From: Aquabacterium sp.
GTDB lineage: Bacteria; Pseudomonadota; Gammaproteobacteria; Burkholderiales; Burkholderiaceae_C
Reading direction: 5' to 3'
Length of the DNA stretch: 64,000 nucleotides
NCBI RefSeq assembly: GCF_016234775.1
Contig: NZ_JACRAH010000001.1
Location: 186,001-250,000 of the forward strand
Shown here: positions 10,059 to 17,981 of the stretch, piece by piece
Position numbering within the stretch: position 1 is the first letter of the stretch
How the letters are laid out: each line of letters opens with the position of its first letter
Program-made: the position numbers and the translations under genes
The notes under the pieces: model-generated
What the model was told of the DNA's origin: nothing
What the model saw: the letters and a program-made list of their open reading frames with translations, nothing else
Databases searched by the model: none

Positions 10059-10673
10059 ATGCGCGAGTTCTGGAATCAAAAGTTTGGCGACACTACCTAC
10101 AAGTACGGTGTGCAGCCCAATGTCTTTCTGCGCGAGCAGGCGTGCCTGATTCCCAAAGGGAGCCGCGTGCTGGTGCCCGGTGACGGCGAGGGGCGCAACG
10201 GCGTCTGGCTGGCCGAGCAGGGGCACATGGTCACCTCGGTGGATTGCTCGGATGTGGGCCTGGCCAAGGCGCGCAAGCTGGCGGCGCAGCGCAGCGTGCG
10301 CCTGGAAACGCTGGAGAAGGACCTGACCAACTGGGTGCCGGCAGCCGCGTCCGTGGACGCCGTGGTGCTGATCTATGTGCACCTGCCGTCATCACAAAGA
10401 ACCGCGATCCATACTGCGATGCTGCAGGCCTTGAAACCTGGTGGGCATCTGATTCTGGAGGCCTTCCATCCCACGCAGGTCGGGCTGAGCAGCGGTGGCC
10501 CCAAGGATGTGGACATGCTCTACACCGTGGCCGCCTTGCGGGAGGATGCCTTGGCCAGTGGCGTGGCCGGTGTGGAGCTGACAGGGCTGGAGGGGCGCGT
10601 CACGCTGGACGAAGGCCCGTTCCATCAAGGGCCTGCTCAGGTCACGCGCTGGGTCTGGCGCCGCGCCGCCTGA
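10059..10673 (+). CDS. Class I SAM-dependent methyltransferase
   Basis: A 204-residue Rossmann-fold methyltransferase. The SAM-binding motif I is VLVPGDGEGRNGVWLAEQG (about residues 45-63), with the acidic end of strand beta-2 at SVDCSD (about 69-74). It resembles the TehB/UbiG-like group of small cytosolic methyltransferases. The substrate cannot be told from sequence. It stands between DUF3422 and osmC with 156 bases of unremarkable sequence upstream. The start context GCAGC-ATG has only a weak ribosome binding site, but the reading frame and motif positions fit this ATG. Confidence 0.85.
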   Translation: MREFWNQKFGDTTYKYGVQPNVFLREQACLIPKGSRVLVPGDGEGRNGVWLAEQGHMVTSVDCSDVGLAKARKLAAQRSVRLETLEKDLTNWVPAAASVDAVVLIYVHLPSSQRTAIHTAMLQALKPGGHLILEAFHPTQVGLSSGGPKDVDMLYTVAALREDALASGVAGVELTGLEGRVTLDEGPFHQGPAQVTRWVWRRAA

Positions 10674-10686
10674 GTCTGGCCGATGC

Positions 10687-11133
10687 TCACTTGAGCATCA
10701 CGTCATCGGCATCGCGCACATGAACCATGATCGGGATGCCTTGGCCCACGCTCTGCGTGACGGTGCAGTAGGACTCGAACTGTTCCAGCACGCGGTCCAG
10801 ATGCTGCAGTTGCGCCGCAGGCACGCCGAGTTTGAGCCTGGCGGTGATGGTGCGCACCCGCAGACGACCTTCGGTGTTCCGGCCCACTTCGGCGACCACC
10901 TCGCAGCTGATGGGCTCCGGCGCCTGCTTGAACTTGCGCAAGGCAAACAAGAGCGAATCCGACAGGCAATTGCCCACGGCGGCGGCCAGCAATTGCACGG
11001 GTGAAGGCCCCTTGGACTGACCGAGGGGCGGTGGTTCATCGGCCAGCAGGGCGGGCACGCCACCTTCGAAGTCAACCTGGAACTGGTAGTCCTGCTGCTG
11101 GCTCAGGGTCACCTTGACGGTCTGATCGGACAT
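10687..11133 (-). CDS. OsmC family protein
   Basis: A 148-residue OsmC/Ohr-fold protein. The helix-embedded cysteine lies in GNCLSDSLLF (about residue 72) and a second cysteine in ESYCTVTQSVG (about residue 126), the two-cysteine layout of OsmC-like peroxidases and thiol-reactive proteins. Start is the ATG at 11133, behind a good ribosome binding site (AGGAAAG). The reading frame stays open far upstream but crosses the divergent regulator. It diverges from the ArsR/BigR-like gene and shares a symmetric promoter/operator with it, so it is probably controlled by the same reactive-sulfur or redox signal. The natural substrate is unknown. Confidence 0.88.
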   Translation of the reverse strand: MSDQTVKVTLSQQQDYQFQVDFEGGVPALLADEPPPLGQSKGPSPVQLLAAAVGNCLSDSLLFALRKFKQAPEPISCEVVAEVGRNTEGRLRVRTITARLKLGVPAAQLQHLDRVLEQFESYCTVTQSVGQGIPIMVHVRDADDVMLK

Positions 11134-11182
11134 CTTTCTTTCCTCATGGATGCGAACGGGGCCATGGTGGCCAACTGGATTC

Positions 11183-11217
11183 ACTTTATTGACAAACAAT
11201 ATATCTGTCAACATAAT
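11183..11217. promoter_or_regulatory. Overlapping divergent promoters with palindromic operator
   Basis: The inverted repeat TTGACA-N11-TGTCAA lies at 11189-11211. Read to the right, TTGACA (11189-11194) is followed after 17 bases by CATAAT (11212-11217). Read to the left, the mirror TTGACA (11211-11206) is followed after 17 bases by TAAAGT (11188-11183). Each arm of the palindrome is therefore a -35 box for one direction. A dimeric repressor on the repeat would silence osmC and the ArsR-family gene together. The central AT-rich core is compatible with BigR-like operators. Confidence 0.7.
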
Positions 11218-11224
11218 GTTTGAC

Positions 11225-11557
11225 ATGAAAGTGAATGACATCGACCTGGTGGCCTTGCAGGCCTCTGCCGAAAAGGCTTGTGCCTTGCTGAAGGTCATGG
11301 CCCATACCGATCGCCTGGTTCTGTTGTGCCGCCTGGCGCAAGGTGAGTTCTGTGTGAGCGAGCTGGAGAGCGATCTGGGCATCCGTCAACCCAGCCTGTC
11401 GCAGCAACTGGGTGTGTTGCGGCAAGAAGGCCTGGTCGACACCCGCCGCGAAGGCAAGCACATCTATTACCGCCTGGTCAGCGAAGACGCTGCGGCGGTC
11501 ATGCAGGTGCTGCACAGCCGGATATGCGGAGCGGCCCTGCCGGGGCGCACCTGCTGA
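11225..11557 (+). CDS. ArsR-family repressor, BigR/SqrR-like
   Basis: Winged-helix ArsR-family regulator of about 110 residues. The recognition segment reads IRQPSLSQQLGVLRQEG (about 53-69), then TRREGKHIYYRL, very like BigR/SqrR/YgaV proteins that sense persulfide through a cysteine pair. Cysteines occur at about 19, 35, 43 and in the C-terminal RICG/RTC tail. The EFCVSEL cysteine (residue 43) sits where BigR has its first redox cysteine. A second ATG lies at 11216. With the -10 box at 11212-11217, transcription would begin at about 11224, right at the ATG used here, so a leaderless mRNA is possible. The sulfurtransferase and DUF2892 neighbours support a sulfide-responsive role. Confidence 0.82.
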   Translation: MKVNDIDLVALQASAEKACALLKVMAHTDRLVLLCRLAQGEFCVSELESDLGIRQPSLSQQLGVLRQEGLVDTRREGKHIYYRLVSEDAAAVMQVLHSRICGAALPGRTC

Positions 11558-11594
11558 TGCCGTTTCCATTGACCCATGAAGTGAAGGACTTGTG

Positions 11595-11957
11595 ATGAGC
11601 TTGAGCGTGCCAACCAACCCCCTGTGCCCGGAGTTCACGGTGTGCGGTCAGATCAGCCTGACTGATGTGGCGGTACTGGCCCGCAAGGGCTTTCGCAGCA
11701 TCATCAACAACCGACCGGATGGTGAGGGCGGGCCGGATCAACCGACCAGCGCCCAAATTGAAGCGCAGGCCAAGGCGCATGGCATGCACTATGTGCATTT
11801 TCCTGTGTCCAACCTGATGATCAGTGAGGCGCAAGTGGCAGCCTATCAACAGCAATGCGCCGAGTTGCCGCACCCGATCGTGGGTTTCTGCCGTTCGGGT
11901 GGGCGTGCCAGCGCTTTGTTCCAGGCCTGCGGTGGCCAGGTTGGCAAGGCAGGCTGA
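11595..11957 (+). CDS. DUF442/TIGR01244-type sulfurtransferase or phosphatase
   Basis: A 120-residue protein of the DUF442 family (TIGR01244), related to tyrosine phosphatases and to the N-terminal domain of Blh from BigR operons. The active-site loop is GFCRSGGRAS (about residues 96-105), a CX5R-type signature with a reactive cysteine. Relatives are thought to handle protein persulfides or sulfane sulfur. A GTG at 11592 is in frame, but the ATG at 11595 is better placed behind AAGGA. It lies 37 bases after the regulator and 3 bases before the SulP gene, so it is almost certainly cotranscribed with both. Confidence 0.85.
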   Translation: MSLSVPTNPLCPEFTVCGQISLTDVAVLARKGFRSIINNRPDGEGGPDQPTSAQIEAQAKAHGMHYVHFPVSNLMISEAQVAAYQQQCAELPHPIVGFCRSGGRASALFQACGGQVGKAG

Positions 11958-11960
11958 GCC

Positions 11961-13751
11961 ATGAACCCTTCTCGGCGCGCATTGCCCGGCACGGAGGTGC
12001 CCTGGGCCTGGCCTGCGCCGTGGATGCGACAGTGGCGGCGCGAGTGGCTGCATGGTGACCTGACCGCCGGACTGGTGGTGGCCGTGATGCTGGTGCCGCA
12101 AAGCCTGGCGTACGCGATGCTGGCGGGCTTGCCGCCACAGGCTGGCCTGCTGGCGAGTTTGCTGCCCCTGTTGTTGTATGCCCTGGTGGGCAGCAGTTCG
12201 GCGATGTCGGTCGGCCCGGGTGCCATCACCTCCTTGATGGTGGCGCAGGCGCTGGCGCCGCTGGCTCGGGCAGGTTCGGCAGACTACATCGCCATGGCGG
12301 GGGTGATGGCCTTGGGTTCTGCCGCGCTGATGTTGCTCATGGGCGTGTTGCGCATGGGCTTTCTGTCGCAATTGTTGAGCAGACCGGTGGTGCAGGGGTT
12401 CACGGCGGCCTCGGCCTTGTTGATCCTGTTTGGTCAGATTGCGCCTTTGCTTGGCATGGGTGCCTGGGGCGCCACGCTGCCTGACATGCTGCATGGTGCC
12501 TGGCTGCGGCTCATGGCGCGCGAGCCCCTGCATGTGGGTGATGCCCTGGCCGGCCTGGGTGCGCTGATCATGTTGACGCTGTTGGGGCCCCTGGTCAGAG
12601 CGGTGGGGCGCGTATTCGGTGCCAGTGCCACCACGCTGGCCATCCAGGAACGGCTGGGGCCTGTGTGGGTGTTGGGGCTTGTCGCCTGGCTGGCCAGTCA
12701 GATGTCTGCCTGGGGCATGGCCCCGCCTGCGCTGGTGGGGGCCGTGTCCTTGAGCGGCGCCCTGTCCTTCAACGCTGACATCACGACGCTGGCGTCGCAG
12801 GGGGCAGGCCTGCGTGCGCTGTTGATGCCCACCATGCTGCTGGCGCTGGTCGGTTTTGTCAGCAGCATGTCGGTGGCACAGACCTTTGCGCTCAAGCACG
12901 GCGAGCGGGTGGATGCCGACCGTGAGTTGCTGGGGTTGGGCTTGGCCAATCTGGGGAGCACCCTGCTGGGTGGCATGCCGGTATCAGGCGGCTTGTCCAG
13001 ATCCGCAGTGAACGAGGCTGCAGGTGCGCGAAGCCCGCTGGCGGGTGTCATCAGTGCCGCCTTGCTGGCCGCCATGCTGCTGCTGTTGATGCCCTGGCTG
13101 GCGTGGCTGCCCAAGGCCGCGCTGGCTGCGGTCATCATCTATGCCATCGCGGGGCTGGTGGAGTGGCAATCCCTGAAGGCGGCCTGGCGCTATGACCGTG
13201 CAGATGCTGGTGCCTTCATCAGCACGGCGGCCGGCGTCCTGTTGATCGGGTTCGAGGCAGGGTTGATGTTGGGGCTGGCGTGGTCGCTGGCGGCGATGGT
13301 CTGGCGTCACAGCCAGCCTCACATGGCGGAAGTAGGGCGCCTGCCTGGCACGGCGCACTACCGCAATGTGGCCAGGTACGAGGTTGACACCCTGCCGGAT
13401 GCGGTGATGGTCCGTGTGGACGAGAGCCTGGACTTCACGAACATCCAGCGCGTCGAACTCAAGTTGTGCGAACTGGTGCATGGGCGATCAGGTGGTCAAA
13501 GCACAGTGAATCACGTGGTCTTGCTGCTGTCCGCAGTCAATCACATCGACCATACGGCGGTGCAGGCCCTGATCGATCTGGACAAGGCGCTTGCCGATCA
13601 GGGCAAGACGCTGCATCTGGCCGAGGTCAAAGGGTTTGTCATGGACAGATTGAAAGCAGCTGGCTTCGATGCCAGATTTGCCGGCCGACACCATCTGAGC
13701 GCCCAGGAGGCCTGGGATGCACTGTCGTCGGCCCGAGTGGCTGCAGTTTGA
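11961..13751 (+). CDS. SulP family anion transporter with STAS domain
   Basis: A 596-residue SulP/SLC26-type inner-membrane transporter. About 10-14 hydrophobic helices span residues 25-430, starting with the family segment DLTAGLVVAVMLVPQSLAYA. A cytosolic STAS domain covers roughly 460-590 (VMVRVDESLDFTN; NHIDHTAVQAL). SulP proteins move sulfate, bicarbonate or other anions. Sitting in a BigR-like sulfide module, this one may move an oxidised sulfur anion such as sulfate or sulfite, which is inference from context. It starts three bases after the DUF442 gene and is followed by the DUF2892 gene. Confidence 0.9.
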   Translation: MNPSRRALPGTEVPWAWPAPWMRQWRREWLHGDLTAGLVVAVMLVPQSLAYAMLAGLPPQAGLLASLLPLLLYALVGSSSAMSVGPGAITSLMVAQALAPLARAGSADYIAMAGVMALGSAALMLLMGVLRMGFLSQLLSRPVVQGFTAASALLILFGQIAPLLGMGAWGATLPDMLHGAWLRLMAREPLHVGDALAGLGALIMLTLLGPLVRAVGRVFGASATTLAIQERLGPVWVLGLVAWLASQMSAWGMAPPALVGAVSLSGALSFNADITTLASQGAGLRALLMPTMLLALVGFVSSMSVAQTFALKHGERVDADRELLGLGLANLGSTLLGGMPVSGGLSRSAVNEAAGARSPLAGVISAALLAAMLLLLMPWLAWLPKAALAAVIIYAIAGLVEWQSLKAAWRYDRADAGAFISTAAGVLLIGFEAGLMLGLAWSLAAMVWRHSQPHMAEVGRLPGTAHYRNVARYEVDTLPDAVMVRVDESLDFTNIQRVELKLCELVHGRSGGQSTVNHVVLLLSAVNHIDHTAVQALIDLDKALADQGKTLHLAEVKGFVMDRLKAAGFDARFAGRHHLSAQEAWDALSSARVAAV

Positions 13752-13777
13752 TTTTTTTTGTTGAACAGGAGATGAGT

Positions 13778-13966
13778 ATGAAAGCGAACGTTGGTGGACT
13801 TGATCGTGCAGCCCGCATCACGGCTGGCGTGACCCTGGTGGCCCTGGCGGCTACCGGTACGGTGGGTGTGTGGGGCTGGATCGGCCTGGTGCCGATCGCC
13901 ACCGGCCTGTCGGGCTGGTGCCCGGCCTATCTTCCATTTGGTATTACGACCTGCAAGATGAAGTGA
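13778..13966 (+). CDS. DUF2892 (YgaP-like) small membrane protein
   Basis: A 62-residue protein with two hydrophobic segments and the DUF2892 pattern, MKANVGGLDRAARITAG at the start and WCPAYLPFGITTC at the end (Cys-x10-Cys). The fold is that of the membrane part of the rhodanese YgaP, and such proteins commonly accompany sulfide-responsive regulators. An ATG two codons earlier (13772) touches the AGGAG ribosome binding site at 13767-13771, so the ATG at 13778, six bases downstream, is chosen. It is the last gene of the BigR-like operon and is followed by a strong terminator. A second DUF2892 gene lies at 22292-22504. Confidence 0.88.
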   Translation: MKANVGGLDRAARITAGVTLVALAATGTVGVWGWIGLVPIATGLSGWCPAYLPFGITTCKMK

Positions 13967-13989
13967 TCGGCGAGTTGCCGCATCACGAT

Positions 13990-14018
13990 GGGGGCCCTGC
14001 GAGGGGCCCTTTGTTTTT
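13990..14018 (+). terminator. Rho-independent terminator after the DUF2892 gene
   Basis: A GC stem GGGCCC-TGCGAG-GGGCCC is followed directly by TTTGTTTTT on the plus strand. It sits 24 bases after the DUF2892 stop and closes the ArsR-DUF442-SulP-DUF2892 operon. Confidence 0.8.
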
Positions 14019-14145
14019 GGTGCGTGCACCACCTTGACCGCTTGTGGGCTTTTCTCATGCACTGACGTAGCGCATCAGTGCGCCCCTGCCGGCGCAGAAC
14101 GTCAATTCACGCGGGTTGACGTGCACCAGCGCAGCGAAAAGCCCC

Positions 14146-14161
14146 TGGCACGCATGCTGCT
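14146..14161 (+). promoter_or_regulatory. Candidate sigma-54 promoter (-24/-12)
   Basis: TGGCACG-CATG-CTGCT matches the sigma-54 consensus TGGCACG-N4-TTGCW at all but one position, with the invariant GG and GC at the correct distance. Transcription would begin near 14172, about 36 bases before the first gene of the ABC/creatininase/GlnT cluster. Nitrogen (NtrC-type) control would suit a cluster containing a glutamine synthetase homologue. Two TGCACCA motifs resembling NtrC half-sites occur at about 14024 and 14122, but not in the canonical paired arrangement. Confidence 0.5.
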
Positions 14162-14173
14162 CTCTCCTGTTTG

Positions 14174-14201
14174 GTATTACCAATTGTTCAACCCGTAATA
14201 A
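14174..14201 (+). promoter_or_regulatory. Candidate operator for the NikR-like regulator
   Basis: GTATTA-N16-TAATAA copies the layout of the NikR operator GTATGA-N16-TCATAC. Inside it TATTAC (14175-14180) and GTAATA (14195-14200) form a perfect inverted repeat with 14 bases between. It would lie at about +3 to +30 of a transcript from the upstream sigma-54-like promoter, a position suited to repression. A shorter palindrome, TTGGTA-T-TACCAA (14171-14183), overlaps the left arm and could instead attract a FadR-type GntR protein. Confidence 0.5.
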
Positions 14202-14207
14202 CCGTGA

Positions 14208-15224
14208 ATGGGTCAGATGATGAGCACAACGTCAGCAGTACAGCGTTTGATGGGCGGTTTCAAGGCATTCGCCATCGCCGCAACCCTCGTGGGCACACAG
14301 GCGGGATGGTCCGCTCAGCCCCTGAAGATCGGCTACAGCGACTGGCCGGGCTGGGTGGCCTGGCAGGTCGCCATCGACAAGGGCTGGTTCAAGCAGGCGG
14401 GCGTGGACGTCAAGTTCGAATGGTTCGATTACTCGGCTTCCATGGACGCATTTGCAGCGGGCAAGATTGACGCGGTCACCATGACCAACGGCGACACGCT
14501 CGTCACGGGCGCAGGCGGCGGCAAGGGCGTGATGATCATGCTGACCGACTATTCCAATGGCAATGACATGATCATCGGCAAGCCCGGCATCAAGTCGCTC
14601 AAGGACCTCAAGGGCAAGAAGGTCGCCGTTGAAGTGGGTCTGGTCGAACATCTGCTGCTGCTCAATGGCCTGAAGAAGGCTGGGCTGAAAGAGTCCGACG
14701 TCACCCTGGTCAATGCCAAGACCAATGAGATGCCGCAAGTGCTGGCCTCCGGTGATGTGGCCGCTGTAGGCGCCTGGCAGCCGATCGCCGGTCAGGCCAT
14801 CAAGGGTGCGCCTGGTGCCAAGCCTTTGCTGACGTCTGCCGATGAGCCTGGCCTGATCTATGACGTGCTGACCGTCAGCCCGACCAGCCTGGCTGCGCAC
14901 AAGGCCGAGTGGCAGAAGGTCGTGGGCGTGTGGGACAAGGTGGTGAGCTACATTTCCGACCCCAAGACCCAGCCTGATGCCGTGAAGATCATGGCAGCGC
15001 GCGTGGGCGTGGCTCCCGATGCCTACATGCAGTTCCTCAAGGGTACCAAGCTGCTGTCGCTGAGCGAGGGCAAGAAGGTCATGGTCAAGGCCGATGGCTT
15101 CAAGTCCTTGTACGGCTCCACCAAGATCGCGGACGACTTCAACGTCAAGAACGCGGTCTACAAGGAGGCTCAGAAGGTGGACAGCTACATCGATGCCAGC
15201 CTGACGAACGCCGCGGCCAAGTAA
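14208..15224 (+). CDS. ABC importer substrate-binding protein (NMT1/SsuA/TauA-like)
   Basis: Periplasmic binding protein of 338 residues. The N-terminal signal peptide ends in the GWSAQ region (about residue 36). The mature protein begins [17 protein letters not shown], the hallmark of the nitrate/sulfonate/taurine/thiamine-precursor (NMT1-like) binding-protein class. It is first in a run of permease, ATPase, creatininase-like hydrolase, GlnT-like ligase and NikR-like regulator, so its ligand is probably a nitrogen compound that the two enzymes act on. No ribosome binding site is obvious; ATGs at 14217 and 14220 are alternative starts. Ligand identity cannot be derived from the sequence. Confidence 0.88.
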   Translation: MGQMMSTTSAVQRLMGGFKAFAIAATLVGTQAGWSAQPLKIGYSDWPGWVAWQVAIDKGWFKQAGVDVKFEWFDYSASMDAFAAGKIDAVTMTNGDTLVTGAGGGKGVMIMLTDYSNGNDMIIGKPGIKSLKDLKGKKVAVEVGLVEHLLLLNGLKKAGLKESDVTLVNAKTNEMPQVLASGDVAAVGAWQPIAGQAIKGAPGAKPLLTSADEPGLIYDVLTVSPTSLAAHKAEWQKVVGVWDKVVSYISDPKTQPDAVKIMAARVGVAPDAYMQFLKGTKLLSLSEGKKVMVKADGFKSLYGSTKIADDFNVKNAVYKEAQKVDSYIDASLTNAAAK

Positions 15225-15261
15225 GGCGCGTTCTGCCACCGCTCACTGAGGTTGACCTGTC

Positions 15262-16227
15262 ATGAGTCAGACCGGTTGGTTCGCCGTGCGCGCGGCTTTG
15301 ACGCCGCGTCGCAAGCTGATGCTGGGCATCGGCTCCTTCCTCCTGCCGCTGATGCTGTGGAGCGCGGTGAGCTACCTGCCGTTCCTGTGGCATCCGCAGG
15401 TGCTCATCACGCAGCCAGGCGAGGTGGACTACTTCCAGGTCGGCATGCGTGTCGACAAGGACATCTTCCACGACGAGTGGAAGGGGATGAAGGACGCCGG
15501 CAAGGCCTTGCCATCGGGTGAGCCGGCCAACCCGGTCTACCTGCCAGCACCGCATGAAGTGGCTACAGCGTTCTACACGGCGTTCACGACCGCACCGGAA
15601 CAAAGAGATGCGCCCTGGCTGCATGAAAGCCTGTGGAGCAGCATCCAGATCATCTTCTGGGGCTTCCTGTTGTCGTCGCTCATTGGCGTGCCATTGGGCA
15701 TCGTGTGCGGCACGTACAGCAGCATCGCCCGGCTCAACGAGCCCTTCATCGAGTTCTTCCGTTATCTGCCAGCCCCGGCATTCGGCGCACTGGCTGTGGC
15801 GATCCTGGGCATCCACGATGGCCCCAAGATCGCCATCATCGTGATCGGCACCTTCTTCCAGCAGGTGCTGGTGATTTCCAACACCACCCGCAAGCTGGAC
15901 TTCGCCTTGCTCGAAGCCGCGATGACGCTCGGCACCAAACGCTGGCGCCTGATCTCTCGCGTGGTGGTGCCCGGCATCCTGCCGGACCTGTACCGCGATC
16001 AACGCGTGTTGCTGGGCTGGGCCTGGACCTACCTGATCGTGGCCGAACTCATTGGCACCAGCTCCGGCATCACCTTCTTCATCACACAGCAGGCGCGCTA
16101 CCAGCACTTCGAGAACGTGTACGCCGCCATCGCGATGATCGGGATCATCGGCCTGGGTATTGATCTGGTGCTGGCCTGGCTGGGCCGCCGGCTCTTCCCC
16201 TGGGACCGCTCACAAGGCAAGCACTGA
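15262..16227 (+). CDS. ABC importer permease (SsuC/TauC-like)
   Basis: Inner-membrane permease of 321 residues. After a first helix (about residues 20-45) there is an unusually long periplasmic stretch of roughly 80 residues, then five helices of the BPD_transp_1 domain. The EAA-type loop that contacts the ATPase is [20 protein letters not shown] (about residues 219-238). Simple SsuC/TauC permeases are near 260 residues and lack the long insert after helix 1, which may contact the binding protein. It sits 37 bases after the binding-protein gene and 11 bases before the ATPase gene. Confidence 0.9.
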   Translation: MSQTGWFAVRAALTPRRKLMLGIGSFLLPLMLWSAVSYLPFLWHPQVLITQPGEVDYFQVGMRVDKDIFHDEWKGMKDAGKALPSGEPANPVYLPAPHEVATAFYTAFTTAPEQRDAPWLHESLWSSIQIIFWGFLLSSLIGVPLGIVCGTYSSIARLNEPFIEFFRYLPAPAFGALAVAILGIHDGPKIAIIVIGTFFQQVLVISNTTRKLDFALLEAAMTLGTKRWRLISRVVVPGILPDLYRDQRVLLGWAWTYLIVAELIGTSSGITFFITQQARYQHFENVYAAIAMIGIIGLGIDLVLAWLGRRLFPWDRSQGKH

Positions 16228-16238
16228 GGCACATCCAC

Positions 16239-17150
16239 ATGAGTGAATCGACGGTTTCCTATCTGGATCAGTCCGATGCGGTGCGGGCGCGCTTTGACAA
16301 GCTCAAGCAGCGTGAAGTCATCCTGGAAGTCAAAGGTCTGGGCAAGACCTATGACTCGCACCAGGGCCCGGTGACCGCGCTGGACAACATCAACTTCAAG
16401 ACGCACCGGCGTGAGTTCGTGTGCGTGATCGGGCCGTCGGGTTGCGGCAAGTCCACCCTGATCCGCATCCTTGCGGGGCTGGAGTCGCACAACGCGGGCG
16501 AGGTGCTGCTGGATGGCAGGCCGGTCAACGGGCCAGGGCGGGACCGTGGCATGGTGTTTCAGGGCTACACCCTGTTCCCGTGGCTGACCGTCAAAAAGAA
16601 CGTCATGTTTGGCATGGAGATGAACGACGCGGGTCGCAACGAGGCCGAGTCTCAGACACGCCAATGGCTGGAACTGGTGGGCCTGAGCAAGTTTGCCGAT
16701 GCCTACCCGCATCAGTTGTCTGGCGGCATGAAGCAGCGTGTGGCCATCGCCCGTGCGCTGGCCAATCAGCCTCGCATCCTGTTGATGGACGAGCCCTTCG
16801 GTGCGCTCGATGCCCAGACCCGCGCCAAGATGCAGAACCACCTGCTGGAGATCTGGAAGAACATCGACATCACCATCCTGTTCATCACGCACGATCTGGA
16901 TGAGGCCATTTTTCTGGCCGATCGCATTCTGGTGCTCAAGGCGCATCCCGGTGCAGTGCAGGAACTGATCGAGGTGCCCGTGCCCCGGCCGCGTTCGGCC
17001 ATGCAGATTGCCAGCCCAGAGTTCCAGGCCACCAAGGCGCGCCTGGAGGCCTTGATTCACCCACCTTCTGCGCAGGCCGAACACAGCGAGGATGACGACG
17101 TCATGCTCAACGTGATCCGCCTGACGGACGTGTCCGACAACGTGGAATGA
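16239..17150 (+). CDS. ABC importer ATP-binding protein (SsuB/TauB-like)
   Basis: Cytosolic ATPase of 303 residues. Walker A is GPSGCGKST (about residues 66-74), the signature is [15 protein letters not shown] (about 160-174), Walker B is [12 protein letters not shown] (about 180-191) and the switch histidine is in ITHDLDEA. It belongs to the nitrate/sulfonate/taurine importer subgroup. The N-terminus is extended by about 30 residues and the C-terminus by about 50, both without a recognisable domain. It is followed nine bases later by the creatininase-like gene. Confidence 0.92.
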   Translation: MSESTVSYLDQSDAVRARFDKLKQREVILEVKGLGKTYDSHQGPVTALDNINFKTHRREFVCVIGPSGCGKSTLIRILAGLESHNAGEVLLDGRPVNGPGRDRGMVFQGYTLFPWLTVKKNVMFGMEMNDAGRNEAESQTRQWLELVGLSKFADAYPHQLSGGMKQRVAIARALANQPRILLMDEPFGALDAQTRAKMQNHLLEIWKNIDITILFITHDLDEAIFLADRILVLKAHPGAVQELIEVPVPRPRSAMQIASPEFQATKARLEALIHPPSAQAEHSEDDDVMLNVIRLTDVSDNVE

Positions 17151-17159
17151 GGGCACACC

Positions 17160-17921
17160 ATGGCATGGTCACAACTCACCTGGGCTGAACTGCCTGATGC
17201 GCTGGGCGCGGCGCAGCAATCGGCCATTCTGCCGATCGGCGCGACCGAGCAGCACGGCCCGCACATGGGTTGCGGCATGGACGCCGTGATCGCCGATGTG
17301 CTGTGCAAGGCCGTGGCCGAACGTACTGGTGTGCCCATGTTGCCCACCTTGCCCTATGGCTGCTCGCTGGGGCACAGCCGTCGCTGGCCAGGCACGATTC
17401 CGGTGCAGCCCATCACCTTGATCGAACTGGTCAAGCAGATTGGTGATGGGGCTTATCACAGCGGTGTACGCCGCCTGTTCATCGTCAACACGCACGTGAC
17501 CAATGCGGCGCCACTGCGTTGCGCGCTGGAAATGCTGCGCGCCGAGCACGACGACCTGATGGTGGCCGTGATCAATTCGCCGCAGATCAGCGAGCGTGTG
17601 CGGCAATTCCACTTCGCCGATGCCGAAGACTGGCATGCCAATGATGCAGAGACCTCGCTGATGCTGGCCCTGGCGCCCGAGATGGTGCGCCCTGATCTGC
17701 ACAAGGCGGCTGATGACCCTGATCGCACCGAGGGGCAGGTGTTTGCGCACCCGGTCAACCGCACCAGCCTCAATGGTGTCACCGGCTTTCCCAGCCTGGC
17801 CACGGTCGAGAAGGGCCGCCAGGGCTTCGAGTGGATGGTGGAAGACCTGTCGGCGCTGATCCAGCGCGGCATGAGCCAGACGCCGCCTCTGGCGCAATCG
17901 TTTTTCGACCGCGTGGGCTGA
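17160..17921 (+). CDS. Creatininase-family amidohydrolase
   Basis: A 253-residue metal-dependent amidohydrolase of the creatininase family. Expected metal ligands are visible at GATEQHGPHMGCGMD (Glu, His, Asp; residues 22-41) and HANDAETS (Glu, about 160-167). The usual HGGN or HYEN segment is THVTNA here (about 112-117), keeping His and Asn but changing the two residues between. The family opens cyclic amides, formamides or modifies peptides. In this cluster the enzyme probably cleaves an amide in the imported compound, releasing an amine or acid for the downstream ligase. The exact substrate is unknown. Confidence 0.85.
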   Translation: MAWSQLTWAELPDALGAAQQSAILPIGATEQHGPHMGCGMDAVIADVLCKAVAERTGVPMLPTLPYGCSLGHSRRWPGTIPVQPITLIELVKQIGDGAYHSGVRRLFIVNTHVTNAAPLRCALEMLRAEHDDLMVAVINSPQISERVRQFHFADAEDWHANDAETSLMLALAPEMVRPDLHKAADDPDRTEGQVFAHPVNRTSLNGVTGFPSLATVEKGRQGFEWMVEDLSALIQRGMSQTPPLAQSFFDRVG

Positions 17922-17981
17922 CGACACCACACGGTATGTGCCCCCATCCCGGGGCCGGATCTCGTCGATGGAGTTAGGAAG

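Noticed and set aside
11499..12899. A 466-codon open frame on the minus strand opposite the DUF442 and SulP genes
   Set aside because: The product is Gln/His/Arg-rich low-complexity sequence typical of a shadow frame; both opposite genes are well supported.
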